This document shows, one piece after another, positions 8,199-16,226 of a stretch of 34,232 bases of DNA. The position numbers and the translations under genes are program-made. The stretch's first letter is position 1. Each line of letters begins with the position of its first letter. Location of the stretch: positions 1-34,232 of the forward strand of contig JABLXU010000056.1 of assembly GCA_013177805.1 (NCBI GenBank). Reading direction: 5' to 3'. The notes under the pieces were generated by a model. That model saw only the letters and a list, made by a program, of their open reading frames with translations, ran no database searches and was not told the DNA's origin. This stretch comes from Candidatus Omnitrophota bacterium (GTDB taxonomy: Bacteria > Hinthialibacterota > Hinthialibacteria > Hinthialibacterales > Hinthialibacteraceae).

Positions 8199-8795
8199 AT
8201 GAAAGTAACGGTTGGAATGATGAGCCTATGGCTGCTGGCATGTGGCGCGGGGATGGGGTGGGCGCAGGACAGGGAGGCCCCGGAGGAAATCAAATCCCTC
8301 TACGATTTCACACTGAACGATATCGACGGGAAGCCCGTGAAACTGGAGGCATTCAAGGGCAAGGTGCTGCTGATCGTCAACACCGCCTCGTTCTGCGGTT
8401 ACACGCCGCAGTATAAAGATCTCATGGCCCTTTATACGAAATACAAAGAGCAGGGCTTCGAGGTGTTGGGTTTCCCGGCCAACGATTTCGGGAAACAAGA
8501 ACCAGGCAGCAACGATGAAATCAAGGAATTTTGCACTACCAAGTTCGATGTGAAGTTTCCCCTGTTTTCCAAGATCTCTGTGAAAGGGGATGATCAGCAT
8601 CCGTTATTCAAATACCTGACCACGCGGCCGAATCCTGATTTCACGGGGGATATTCAATGGAATTTCGAAAAATTCCTGATCAGCCGTGACGGCCAATTGA
8701 TCCACCGTTTCCGCAGCAAAACCACACCGGTCAGCGAAGAACTGACCCGGGCCATCGAAACGGCCTTGCGAGCGGAAAAACCCGCGGATTCGTGA
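8199..8795 (+). CDS. Secreted glutathione peroxidase family protein (Cys type)
   Basis: ATG 8199 follows AAGGAG (8185-8190) by 8 bases. Residues 1-22 are a signal peptide (MKVTVGMMSLWLLACGAG...WAQ), so the enzyme is exported, although the Cys at position 15 might instead suggest lipid attachment. The fold is thioredoxin-like. The peroxidatic Cys66 lies in NTASFCGYTPQY and is encoded by TGC, not by a selenocysteine codon. Gln100 (GKQEPGS) and Trp154 in WNFEKFLI complete the catalytic set. Cys112 in EFCTTKFDVKFP matches the resolving Cys of thioredoxin-dependent members, so thioredoxin-type reductants rather than glutathione are likely. It reduces hydrogen peroxide or lipid peroxides in the envelope. 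Length 198 fits the family plus signal peptide. Confidence 0.92.
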   Translation: MKVTVGMMSLWLLACGAGMGWAQDREAPEEIKSLYDFTLNDIDGKPVKLEAFKGKVLLIVNTASFCGYTPQYKDLMALYTKYKEQGFEVLGFPANDFGKQEPGSNDEIKEFCTTKFDVKFPLFSKISVKGDDQHPLFKYLTTRPNPDFTGDIQWNFEKFLISRDGQLIHRFRSKTTPVSEELTRAIETALRAEKPADS

Positions 8796-8872
8796 TCTTC
8801 TTCCAAAGGAAAAGGGAAGTTGGTTATCGTGGCTTCAGGGTTACAGCCTTGGGCTTTACGCCCATTCAGGGC

Positions 8873-8912
8873 AACCCTCACCCTGACCCATTCCCGGAAG
8901 GAGAGAGAAGTG
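8873..8912. repeat. Dispersed palindromic repeat, copy 4
   Basis: ACCCTCACCCTGACCCATTC followed by CCGGAAGGAGAGAGAAG resembles the widespread 'CCCTCACCC...CTCTCCC..GGGAGAG' type of intergenic repeat and the reverse of the copy at 24074-24115. It lies between convergent genes. Confidence 0.5.
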
Positions 8913-8984
8913 GGGGATCTCGTGACAGATATGGAAACCGATCCCATTTTTTGAAAATGTACGCTAAGATCGCATAAGTATATA

Positions 8985-9010
8985 ATGCATAAAAATATTA
9001 TTTTATGTAT
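8985..9010. terminator. AT-rich inverted repeat between convergent genes
   Basis: ATGCATAAAAATA (8985-8997) is followed directly by TTATTTTATGTAT (8998-9010), its near-perfect reverse complement, 15 bases from the stop of the aminotransferase gene. It could act in both directions but has no GC stem, so the call is weak. Confidence 0.25.
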
Positions 9011-9024
9011 AATTTTGGGCCGCT

Positions 9025-10146
9025 TTACATGCAATCCACCACCCGCGCCATTTCGGCTTCAGTTTGATAGAAATGAGGAGTCAGGCGAATGCGGCCTTCC
9101 CGCTCCACGGCCCAAATATCGCGTCCCATCAGATCGTTCACCACGGACGCGGACGGCCGTGTGGGATGGGTGAAGCTCACGATCCCCGACCACTCGGCCT
9201 CTCCCCGGGGTGAGTGGCAGCGGTAACCTTTGCGCGTCAGGCCGTCCACTAAGATATCCGTCAGCAGCCGGATCCGTTCCCGGACGTTCTCCAGGCCTGC
9301 TTCGAGCAGCATAGCCACCGAGACTCCCATGCCCGCCAGCGGCAAGGTTGAAGGCGTGCCGTATTCGAACCGTTTCGCGTGATGGGGCAGGGTGTAGTCG
9401 TATTCGGTATAGGGTATCCAGCGGGCCACACTCGAGGCGCCCGCGCAAGTCACCTCCAATGCCTCCAGGCGTTCCTGCGAGCAATAGAAGAAGCCGGCGC
9501 CTTGGGGCCCCAGCAGCCATTTCTGCCCGCCGCCCGCCGCGAAGTCCACCTGGCAGCGTTTCAAATCCATGGGGAATACCCCCATGCCTTGGATCAAGTC
9601 CACCAGAAACAGCACCCCCCGTTCGCGGCACAGGTTGCCGACCGCTTCCAAGTCGAAACGGAATCCACTGGCGAATTCCACGAAACTCAGGGTCAACAGG
9701 CGGGTATTGGGTGTCAGGGCTTGCGCGATGGCCTCCAGGCTGACCCGTTCGTCCACCGGCTCGATGAGATGCAGCTCCACTCCCCGGCTCCGCAGGCGCA
9801 TCCAGGGATAGATGTTGGCCGGATATTCGCGGTTGACCGATACCACCCGGTCGCCCGGCCGCCACGGCAGGCCGTTGGCCACCCAGTTGATGCCTTCGGT
9901 GGTGTTGCGCGAGAGGGCGATCTCGTCCGGCGTCACATGGAGCATGCGCGCCACCGCTTCCCGGCACTCCTTGAGCATGGCCATAGTACGGTTGTAACTC
10001 ACCGGTGAGAGCACCCGGTTCCATTCCACCCCTTGGCGCAAGGCTTCGGCGCACCGCCGGGGCAGGGGCGACACGCCGGCATGATTGAGGTACACGAAGC
10101 CCGGCCGGGGCGGTTCGAATTCGTCACGGTACAGGTTTAGGTCCAT
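9025..10146 (-). CDS. Class-V aminotransferase (cysteine desulfurase/epimerase-like)
   Basis: The 373-residue protein is a fold-type I PLP enzyme of the class-V aminotransferase family (SufS, isopenicillin N epimerase and kynureninase relatives). It opens with VYLNHAGVSPLP (18-29), typical of the group. RNTTEGINWVANGL (80-93) binds the phosphate region. Asp183 in FLVDLIQGMGVFP contacts the pyridine nitrogen. Lys209 in AAGGGQKWLLGPQGAGFFY is the Schiff-base lysine. No obvious mobile-loop catalytic Cys of a true desulfurase was seen, so substrate is open; an epimerase or other aminotransferase role is equally possible. It diverges from the secreted-protein gene at 10250 and converges with the peroxidase gene. 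Confidence 0.85.
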   Translation of the reverse strand: MDLNLYRDEFEPPRPGFVYLNHAGVSPLPRRCAEALRQGVEWNRVLSPVSYNRTMAMLKECREAVARMLHVTPDEIALSRNTTEGINWVANGLPWRPGDRVVSVNREYPANIYPWMRLRSRGVELHLIEPVDERVSLEAIAQALTPNTRLLTLSFVEFASGFRFDLEAVGNLCRERGVLFLVDLIQGMGVFPMDLKRCQVDFAAGGGQKWLLGPQGAGFFYCSQERLEALEVTCAGASSVARWIPYTEYDYTLPHHAKRFEYGTPSTLPLAGMGVSVAMLLEAGLENVRERIRLLTDILVDGLTRKGYRCHSPRGEAEWSGIVSFTHPTRPSASVVNDLMGRDIWAVEREGRIRLTPHFYQTEAEMARVVDCM

Positions 10147-10213
10147 GGCAGGATAGGATAATCGGTCCGTGGGAAATGAAAAGATGAAGAGGGACGTTTC
10201 GGCCGCGGCACCC

Positions 10214-10219
10214 TATAAT
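10214..10219 (+). promoter_or_regulatory. Possible -10 box for the CotH gene
   Basis: A perfect TATAAT lies 30 bases before the chosen ATG at 10250 in a 103 bp divergent spacer. The base positions about 17 bases upstream (GGGACG) are a poor -35 match, so the promoter is only possible. Confidence 0.3.
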
Positions 10220-10249
10220 GTGCCTTATGGACGACGAAAGGCGAGCCGC

Positions 10250-12511
10250 ATGATGAAAAAAATTCTTTTTGTTTTTGTATTGTTCCTGTTTTCCTGGGTG
10301 GGTGATACTGGGACGGCCGGGATTCTCGATCTTCGCATTAATGAATTCCTGTCTTCGAACACCCGCACCAATCTGGAACCGGAATCGTACAATTTCGTGG
10401 AATGGATTGAACTCTACAACGCCGGGGATGCCCCCGTTGATTTGGGGGGACTGTATCTTAGCGATGACCTCTATCAACCCGCCAAGTGGAGGATTACCGC
10501 CAAGACAGCCGCCGGCAACGTGATCGGGCCGAAAAGTTACCGGTTGATCTGGACCGATGGCACGAATCAGAAAGGCCATGCCAATTTCAAGCTGGACCGG
10601 GAGGGAGAAGAAATCGGGCTGTTCACTGCCGGCGGGGAGCTGATCGACTCCGTCCAATACCCATCGCAACGGCCGGATGTTTCTTTTGGGCGAAAAATCC
10701 CTGAGGAGGACAACTGGTATTATTTCGCCATACCGACTCCCGGGCAAGCCAACGATACGGAGGGAGTTCTCACCAAGGACACCGCACCGGCGCCGGAATT
10801 CAGCTTGCCGGGCGGATTTTACGGCGAAGAAAAGACCGTCCTGGTCAACATTTCATCCACCGCGGCGGTGATTCATTATACCCGGGATGGCTCGTTGCCC
10901 ACCCGGGATTCCCCCCGGTACGATTCGCCCCTGACGATCGCGTCCACCACGGTGCTGCGGGCGCGGGCGTTCGAGGAGGGGCGTTTGCCCAGCCCGACGG
11001 TTACGCGGACGTATTTCATTCAGGAATCATTTACTTTGCCGACGATCTCCATTGCGATGGATCCTCCGCATTTGTGGGATGATGAAATCGGCATATATGT
11101 CACGGGCGTCAATGGGATTCCCGGCAATTGCGATAAGACTCCGCGGAATTTCAACCAGGATTGGGAGCGGCCGGCGCATATTGAATTCTATGAACCGGAC
11201 GGCCGGCTGGGCTTCCAGGTGGAAGCCGGGATCAAAATTTTCGGAGGCTGCAGCCGGGACTATCCGCAAAAATCGCTGGCCATTTACGCCCGCAACAAGT
11301 ACGGGACGAATCAAATCAGCTATCCCGTATTTCCGGATAAACCAATTCGGGCCTTCAAGAACCTGATCGTGCGCAACGGCGGCAACGATTGGATTCGCAC
11401 CCTGTTTTCCGACGCGATGATGCAATACCTGCTGAAAGACCGGATGGACATCGACTACCAGGCCTACCGCCCCGTGATTTTGTTCCTCAATGGCGAATAC
11501 CGGGGAATCATGAACCTGCGGGAGAAACTGAATGAGCACTATCCCGCGCAGAATTACGGGGTGGATCCCGAGCAGGTGGACCTGATCGAGAACGGCACGC
11601 GGGTGATGCATGGAGACGCCGAACATTATAACGCGTTGATGAACATGATTTACAATCAAAATATACAAGCCCCCCGCGTGTATGAAACCATCCAAACGCA
11701 AATGGATGTCCACGAATATATCAATTACGTGATTTCCAAAATCTATTATTCCAGCATGGATTGGCCGCATAACAACATCAAATACTGGCGGACCCGCATT
11801 CCCAGCGGCAAATGGCGCTGGATGACTTACGACAATGATTCCGGATTCGGGATTTGGTGGCCGGTAACCGATAATACGCTGAACACCGTATCGCAAGTAA
11901 AAAACGGCAATCCTTTTTTTCTGGGCCGGCTGTTGCTCAATTCCACGTTCCGGGATGAATTCATCCAGCGGTTCGCCGCGCATATCAATACCACCTTCGC
12001 GCCCAGCCGGGTGAAGCGGCTCATCGGCGATATGCAAGCCGTGCTGGAGCCGGAGATGCCCCGGCAGATCGCGCGGTGGGGCCGCAGCGGCGCCTCCGGG
12101 TGGGGGTACCGCATTTACACCACGATGAGCGAGTGGCATGCTCAAATTGACCTTATGAGGCGGTTCGCCGAGCAGCGGCCGGAGATCATGCGCCGGCATA
12201 TCCAGTCCCGGTTTGGTTTGGCTGGCACGGCGGCGTTGACTCTGCAAGCCCTTCCCGGCGACGGCGGCCGGTTGTATATCAATGATGTTTCCATCGATAG
12301 GGAAAACGCCACGGGGATTTATTTTCTGGGCGTTCCCATGCGGGTGCGGGCGGTTCCTCATCCCCGCTACCGGTTTGCCGGGTGGCGCGAACGGCCTGAA
12401 GAGCGCGAATCCACCATTTCTCTGACCTTGACGGGAGACACCACCCTTACGGCGGTCTTCGAAGACATCACGGGCGTGGAGGATTGGGGAATATGGGAGG
12501 GGGAACAATAA
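10250..12511 (+). CDS. Secreted lamin-tail / CHB_HEX_C / CotH multidomain protein
   Basis: ATG 10250 is chosen because it opens a clear signal peptide (MMKKILFVFVLFLFSWVG) after GAAAGG; the frame itself extends to 10169. The 753-residue product has, in order: a lamin-tail domain (about 25-165; LRINEFLSSN, FVEWIELYNAGDAPVDLGGLYLSDD); a chitobiase-type C-terminal domain (about 185-255; IHYTRDGSLPTRDSP); a CotH kinase-like domain (about 263-620; IKIFGGCSRDYPQKSLAIYA, LFLNGEYRGIMNLREKL, MTYDNDSGFGIWW); and a C-terminal bacterial repeat (TLTGDTTLTAVFED). CotH proteins are atypical kinases known from spore coats, but this chain is common in secreted proteins of non-sporing bacteria. The end VEDWGIWE resembles the end of the protein at 1915. 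Surface attachment is inferred. Confidence 0.88.
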   Translation: MMKKILFVFVLFLFSWVGDTGTAGILDLRINEFLSSNTRTNLEPESYNFVEWIELYNAGDAPVDLGGLYLSDDLYQPAKWRITAKTAAGNVIGPKSYRLIWTDGTNQKGHANFKLDREGEEIGLFTAGGELIDSVQYPSQRPDVSFGRKIPEEDNWYYFAIPTPGQANDTEGVLTKDTAPAPEFSLPGGFYGEEKTVLVNISSTAAVIHYTRDGSLPTRDSPRYDSPLTIASTTVLRARAFEEGRLPSPTVTRTYFIQESFTLPTISIAMDPPHLWDDEIGIYVTGVNGIPGNCDKTPRNFNQDWERPAHIEFYEPDGRLGFQVEAGIKIFGGCSRDYPQKSLAIYARNKYGTNQISYPVFPDKPIRAFKNLIVRNGGNDWIRTLFSDAMMQYLLKDRMDIDYQAYRPVILFLNGEYRGIMNLREKLNEHYPAQNYGVDPEQVDLIENGTRVMHGDAEHYNALMNMIYNQNIQAPRVYETIQTQMDVHEYINYVISKIYYSSMDWPHNNIKYWRTRIPSGKWRWMTYDNDSGFGIWWPVTDNTLNTVSQVKNGNPFFLGRLLLNSTFRDEFIQRFAAHINTTFAPSRVKRLIGDMQAVLEPEMPRQIARWGRSGASGWGYRIYTTMSEWHAQIDLMRRFAEQRPEIMRRHIQSRFGLAGTAALTLQALPGDGGRLYINDVSIDRENATGIYFLGVPMRVRAVPHPRYRFAGWRERPEERESTISLTLTGDTTLTAVFEDITGVEDWGIWEGEQ

Positions 12512-12549
12512 TAGGGATGGGAGGAATGGCTGACTTCGCAGGATTGAGC

Positions 12550-14082
12550 ATGAAAATGATGAGGATTCCCAATTCCCGATTCGACTGGATTTTCCACTCG
12601 CGCGCCAAGCGGTTTAGGGCACTGATCCTGGTCTTTTTTTGGCTCCTGGATTTTTCTTTGTTGGGAATGGCTGGCACCGTTACCCGCGTGGAACATTTCG
12701 ACAGGGAACCGGCGCACTGGGAAGGGATCAACAACCGTGGGACGCCTTTCGAACCCAAAACCGTCACGCAGGATTTCGGTTTCAGCCCATCGACTCACAC
12801 TGCCGGAGGCCAACGGGGTGAAATCGGCGGCCTTCTTCATCCAGCCGGCGAGGCGGCCTTTTATGGTTACCGGTTGCCGGTTCCGCTCGACTGGAACCAG
12901 CCGCTCGGCGCCTCCGGCCGGATCTATGTGGCTACCGGCGCGAATCATTTTCTATTGGGCTTTTTCAATGAAAACACGTTGAATGAATGGCGGACTCCAA
13001 ACACCTTGGTGGCCCGAATCAATGGCCGTGGGGATTATTTCCATTGCCATGTCGAATACGCTTCCAGCCGCTGGCGCGCCAACGCGGGGGTGATCGGCGC
13101 AATTGTGCCAGGTGAAAGGATTCTCCCGAAGGAACTCCCCGGCGGCCGGTCGTATGTTTGGCGGCTCCAGTATGATCCCCACAGCGCGGAAAGCGGCGGA
13201 AAACTGACCTTCACCATGGATGGCGAAACGGCAGAGTGCATGGTTTCAAAGGAACACCGCAGCGACGGGGCGGTGTTTACCCATTTCGGATTGTTGCCGA
13301 TTCCCAAAACCTGGGATTCGCCTGGAGAGGCCTGGCTCGATGACGTGACCATCAACGGTACAGTTTTTGACTTCACGGAAGATCCCCAATGGGACCAGAA
13401 AAACAACCGCGTGACATACATCACCAAGGACACCCGCCCGCGGTTTGATTTCGGCTGGAGTCCGACCCATTGGGCCGGCGGCCGCGCACCGGGGGAACTG
13501 GGCGGCTTGATATTCCGCGGGGATTGCCGCGAACCGGCCCGCCTGGCGGCCTATGGGGATCGCATCGGGCCGCTCACATTGGATAGTCCACTCCGGGTCC
13601 GGGGGAAAGTATGCATGATCCGTGGGATTTCGGACAGCACGGCTTCGATCGGATTTTATAACTCCACTTGGAGTTTGTATTCCAATCCGGCCCAGGATCA
13701 ATCGATTCCCCTGGATTATCTGGGAGTGAACATCGAAGGGCCGTCGAGCGAGGGATTTTATTTTTATCCCGTTTATCGCGCGCATGGTGACCCATCTGGT
13801 TATCTGGGCAGCGGCTCCGGGACCGTGCCGCGGATTTATCCGGACCGGCGGGTTCACGATTGGTCTTTGCAATACGATCCTTCCGGCGCCAACGGCCGCG
13901 GACGGATCACGGTCACCTTGGATGATCAAACCTGTGTGTTGGACTTGGCCCCTGAAGCCCGTTCCACCGGCGCGGTATTCGACCGCTTCGGGATCTGCAC
14001 CCCTTGGATCGATGGCAACAGTGTGACAGTCTTTTTTGATGATCTGGAATACACGTGCCAAGAAGAGGAAGAAGGCAGGTGA
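12550..14082 (+). CDS. Secreted protein with an internal domain duplication
   Basis: The frame is open from 12484, overlapping the CotH gene. ATG 12550 (AGGATTGAG upstream) is chosen because it leads to a basic region and hydrophobic segment (LILVFFWLLDFSLLGMAG) typical of export, but ATG 12493 with GGAGGA nine bases upstream is a real alternative. The 510-residue product has two halves. The first contains FGFSPSTHTAGG, RGEIGGLLHP, GFFNENTLNEW and DDVTINGTVFDF. The second contains FGWSPTHWAGG, PGELGGLIFRG, GFYNSTWSLY and FFDDLEYT. They are clearly homologous, both with WRLQYDPH/WSLQYDPS and TFTMDGETAEC/TVTLDDQTCVL. A concanavalin/jelly-roll fold is inferred. No enzyme motif was recognised. 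It is co-directional and probably co-transcribed with the CotH gene. Confidence 0.75.
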   Translation: MKMMRIPNSRFDWIFHSRAKRFRALILVFFWLLDFSLLGMAGTVTRVEHFDREPAHWEGINNRGTPFEPKTVTQDFGFSPSTHTAGGQRGEIGGLLHPAGEAAFYGYRLPVPLDWNQPLGASGRIYVATGANHFLLGFFNENTLNEWRTPNTLVARINGRGDYFHCHVEYASSRWRANAGVIGAIVPGERILPKELPGGRSYVWRLQYDPHSAESGGKLTFTMDGETAECMVSKEHRSDGAVFTHFGLLPIPKTWDSPGEAWLDDVTINGTVFDFTEDPQWDQKNNRVTYITKDTRPRFDFGWSPTHWAGGRAPGELGGLIFRGDCREPARLAAYGDRIGPLTLDSPLRVRGKVCMIRGISDSTASIGFYNSTWSLYSNPAQDQSIPLDYLGVNIEGPSSEGFYFYPVYRAHGDPSGYLGSGSGTVPRIYPDRRVHDWSLQYDPSGANGRGRITVTLDDQTCVLDLAPEARSTGAVFDRFGICTPWIDGNSVTVFFDDLEYTCQEEEEGR

Positions 14083-14160
14083 TTGACCTCGAGGCCTGAT
14101 TTCGCAAGGATTCCTCCCGGATAGGTTTCCACCGGGACCGGAGCGATAAGGAAGCCTTTT

Positions 14161-14187
14161 TCGTCCTTTCAGGACTATTTTAACCTC
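14161..14187. repeat. Dispersed palindromic repeat, copy 5 (first half)
   Basis: TCGTCCTTTCAGGACT (14161-14176) is identical to 4281-4296 and both are followed within a few bases by AACCTC. It lies between convergent genes and its 3' side touches the stop codon of the glycosyltransferase gene. The hairpin followed by TATTTT could weakly terminate the plus-strand unit. Confidence 0.55.
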
Positions 14188-14890
14188 CCAGGCGCAGCTT
14201 GATCAGTTCCCACAGCATGGAGGGGGCGTCGCGGTGCATGCGCAGGCGCGACTTGGAATTGTCGCTCCAGGTGATCGGCACCTCCTGCACTTTGAAGCCA
14301 TGCCGCCGCAAGCGCCAGATCAGTGCCACGTCGAACGCCCAGCCGGTGGTGTGGATTTCCTCCCGCACGGCCTCGATGGCCGCTTTGCGGAACGCCTTGG
14401 CCCCGCATTGCGTGTCCCGGTAGGGGAATTGAAACAGGAGACGTACGATCAGGTTGAAGATCCGGCTGGCCACCCGGCGGGCCAGCGGCTGCGGGATCGC
14501 CTGATGGCTTTGCGGCAGCCAGCGCGAGCCGATGGCGGCATCCGCTTCGCCCGCCGCGACCACATCCAGCAGGCGGCGCAACTCGGGCGCGGTGGTGGCG
14601 TTGTCGGCGTCGGCGAAGGCCACGATTTCCCCCTCGGCCAGTTCGAATCCCTTCATCACCGCCCCGCCCTTGCCCTGCCGTTCCGGTGTGATCCAGACGC
14701 GCACGCAGGGATATTCCCGCTCCAGTTCCAAGGCGATTTCGGCTGTGCGGTCCCGGGAACCGTTGACGATAATGCGCAGTTCCGCCTCGCCATCCGGAAA
14801 GTGGTCCTGGAGATACGCCGCGTAGTCCCGCACCGTATCGCGGATGCGGGCTTCCTCGTTATAGGCGGGAATGATGATGGAATATTTCAT
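14180..14890 (-). CDS. GT2 family glycosyltransferase (DPM/DPG synthase-like)
   Basis: The 236-residue protein has the full GT-A fold. It has SIIIPAYNEEARI (4-16), IIVNGSRDRTAEIA (40-53), RQGKGGAVMKGF (71-82), FADADNATT with Asp94 and Asp96 as the metal-binding DxD, then GSRWLP, DTQCGAKAFRKA and WAFDVALIWRLRR. This order is that of dolichyl/polyprenyl-phosphate mannosyl- or glucosyltransferases without the membrane C-terminus. It would transfer a sugar from a nucleotide donor to a lipid phosphate or glycan at the inner membrane. It begins 18 bases after the stop of the PfkB kinase gene, so both are probably one operon. No strong ribosome binding site is visible, suggesting coupling. Confidence 0.9.
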   Translation of the reverse strand: MKYSIIIPAYNEEARIRDTVRDYAAYLQDHFPDGEAELRIIVNGSRDRTAEIALELEREYPCVRVWITPERQGKGGAVMKGFELAEGEIVAFADADNATTAPELRRLLDVVAAGEADAAIGSRWLPQSHQAIPQPLARRVASRIFNLIVRLLFQFPYRDTQCGAKAFRKAAIEAVREEIHTTGWAFDVALIWRLRRHGFKVQEVPITWSDNSKSRLRMHRDAPSMLWELIKLRLGG

Positions 14891-14908
14891 GACGAATCGG
14901 CCGCCGGT

Positions 14909-15832
14909 TTAGAGTTCGATCGTGTCGAAGCCGCACAGATCGCGGATTTGCTGGATGCGTTCTTCGATAGCCCGTTTTTCGATATGGGCCAACCGGTTCA
15001 AGCTGAAATCCTCCACGCAGAACGAGGCCATCACCGTGCCGATTACCGCCGCCTGTTTCATCGCGGGGAATGAGTGGTTCCCGGTCCGGGCAAGATAGCC
15101 CATCATCCCGCCCGCGAAGGTATCGCCCGCGCCGGTGGGATCCACCACTTGGCGCAAGGGGACCGCCGGCACGAAGAATTCACTCTCCCGGGTGAACAAT
15201 GCCGCTCCCGCGTCGCCCCGTTTGATCACCACCAGCCGTGGCCCCATCGACAGCAGCGCGTCGGCCGCCGAGCGGATGGTCTGCCGGCGGGTCAGCATCC
15301 GCGCCTCTTCGTCGTTGACGAAAAAAATCCCCACCCGCTGAATAACTTGGTTCAGAAGATCCGGCGTGGTCCGGATCCATAGATTCATGCTGTCCGCCGC
15401 TGTCAGGGGATTGCCCCGCATGGCGTCCAGCACATCCAATTGCAATTGGGGGTGAATGTTAGCCAGAAATACGGTGGTTATCCGGTCATACGGCGGATCA
15501 ATCCGGGGGGTGAATTCGCCGAACACTCCCAGTTGGGTGTCCAGTGTCACCCGGTTGTTCATGTCGTCCTCGTAGCGTCCATGCCAGAAAAACGTCTTTC
15601 CCGGTTTTTTCTCCACGCAAGTCAAATCTACTCCTTGATCGCGCAGCCGGGCTTCGTGTTCCGGAGGAAAATCGTCCCCCACCACGCCTACCACCGCGGG
15701 CGACGCGAAATACCGGGCCGCGCAGGAGGCGAACACCGCCGCGCCGCCTAAAATCCGTTCCATGGTAGCGCGGGGGGTCTCAATGGTATCCAATCCAATG
15801 GAACCGACAATCAGCAACTGAGGGGAGGTCAT
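14909..15832 (-). CDS. PfkB-family carbohydrate kinase
   Basis: ATG 15832 follows AGAAGGAAG at a good distance. The 307-residue protein has the ribokinase fold: N-terminal LLIVGSIGLDTIETP and GGAAVFASCAARYFA, and the C-terminal signature DPTGAGDTFAGG (231-242) with catalytic Asp237 and its anion hole. LVVIKRGDAGAALF precedes it, as in the family. It phosphorylates a sugar or nucleoside with ATP; the exact substrate cannot be read from the sequence. The tight link with a glycosyltransferase suggests sugar activation for glycan synthesis. It lies 394 bp after glgC on the same strand and has an unusual stem-loop in its leader. Confidence 0.9.
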   Translation of the reverse strand: MTSPQLLIVGSIGLDTIETPRATMERILGGAAVFASCAARYFASPAVVGVVGDDFPPEHEARLRDQGVDLTCVEKKPGKTFFWHGRYEDDMNNRVTLDTQLGVFGEFTPRIDPPYDRITTVFLANIHPQLQLDVLDAMRGNPLTAADSMNLWIRTTPDLLNQVIQRVGIFFVNDEEARMLTRRQTIRSAADALLSMGPRLVVIKRGDAGAALFTRESEFFVPAVPLRQVVDPTGAGDTFAGGMMGYLARTGNHSFPAMKQAAVIGTVMASFCVEDFSLNRLAHIEKRAIEERIQQIRDLCGFDTIEL

Positions 15833-16226
15833 CTAGTCTTCCTTCTGTTCGAATCAGTTTTGGCAGGCCATCCACGCTTGTTCTAGGGATACTCGAGGGA
15901 AGCTCGAGAAAGCGTGGGCTTGGCGTCGATACAGAACTCATCTTAAGTCATGGATCTACCTTGGGAAAGGGTATGCAATAGCCAGGGAGAAAAACCAAAC
16001 CGGCAAGCCATCGCTTGGCGGCAATGGCAGAAGACTCATCCGGCAGGCGGGGGACTTCGGGTACCAGACCGAATCCATGCGCGGCCGAGCCGATCCCCTT
16101 CACGGGCGGGAACCAGGTTATGAGATCCTGAATTTGAAATCCCCAAATAAAAATAATAGGGGAGAAAAGATACACGACCCCAATGCGGCATTCCGGCCGC
16201 TCCCGGCGCGGGCATTGGAGTGGGAT
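15833..16226. other. Spacer between glgC and the pfkB kinase gene
   Basis: This 394 bp spacer holds the stem-loop at 15867-15924. A 75-codon minus-strand frame (15948-16175) reads as plausible protein but lacks a ribosome binding site. No other feature was found. Confidence 0.5.
15867..15924 (-). promoter_or_regulatory. Nested stem-loop in the pfkB-kinase leader
   Basis: CCACGCTT (15872-15879) pairs with AAGCGTGG (15910-15917), flanked by GCCA and TGGC. Inside is CTCGAG (15892-15897), GGAAG, CTCGAG (15903-15908). On the minus strand it lies 35-92 bases before the kinase start. It could be an RNA control element, an operator pair, or a degenerate repeat. There is no T-run. Confidence 0.4.

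Noticed and set aside
11027..12508. 493-codon antisense frame over the CotH gene
   Set aside because: It is antisense to a gene with clear domains; its product is Pro/His-rich without motifs.
15948..16175. 75-codon minus-strand frame after glgC
   Set aside because: The product is fairly protein-like in its second half, but the GTG start has no ribosome binding site and no family was recognised. It could be a gene remnant.
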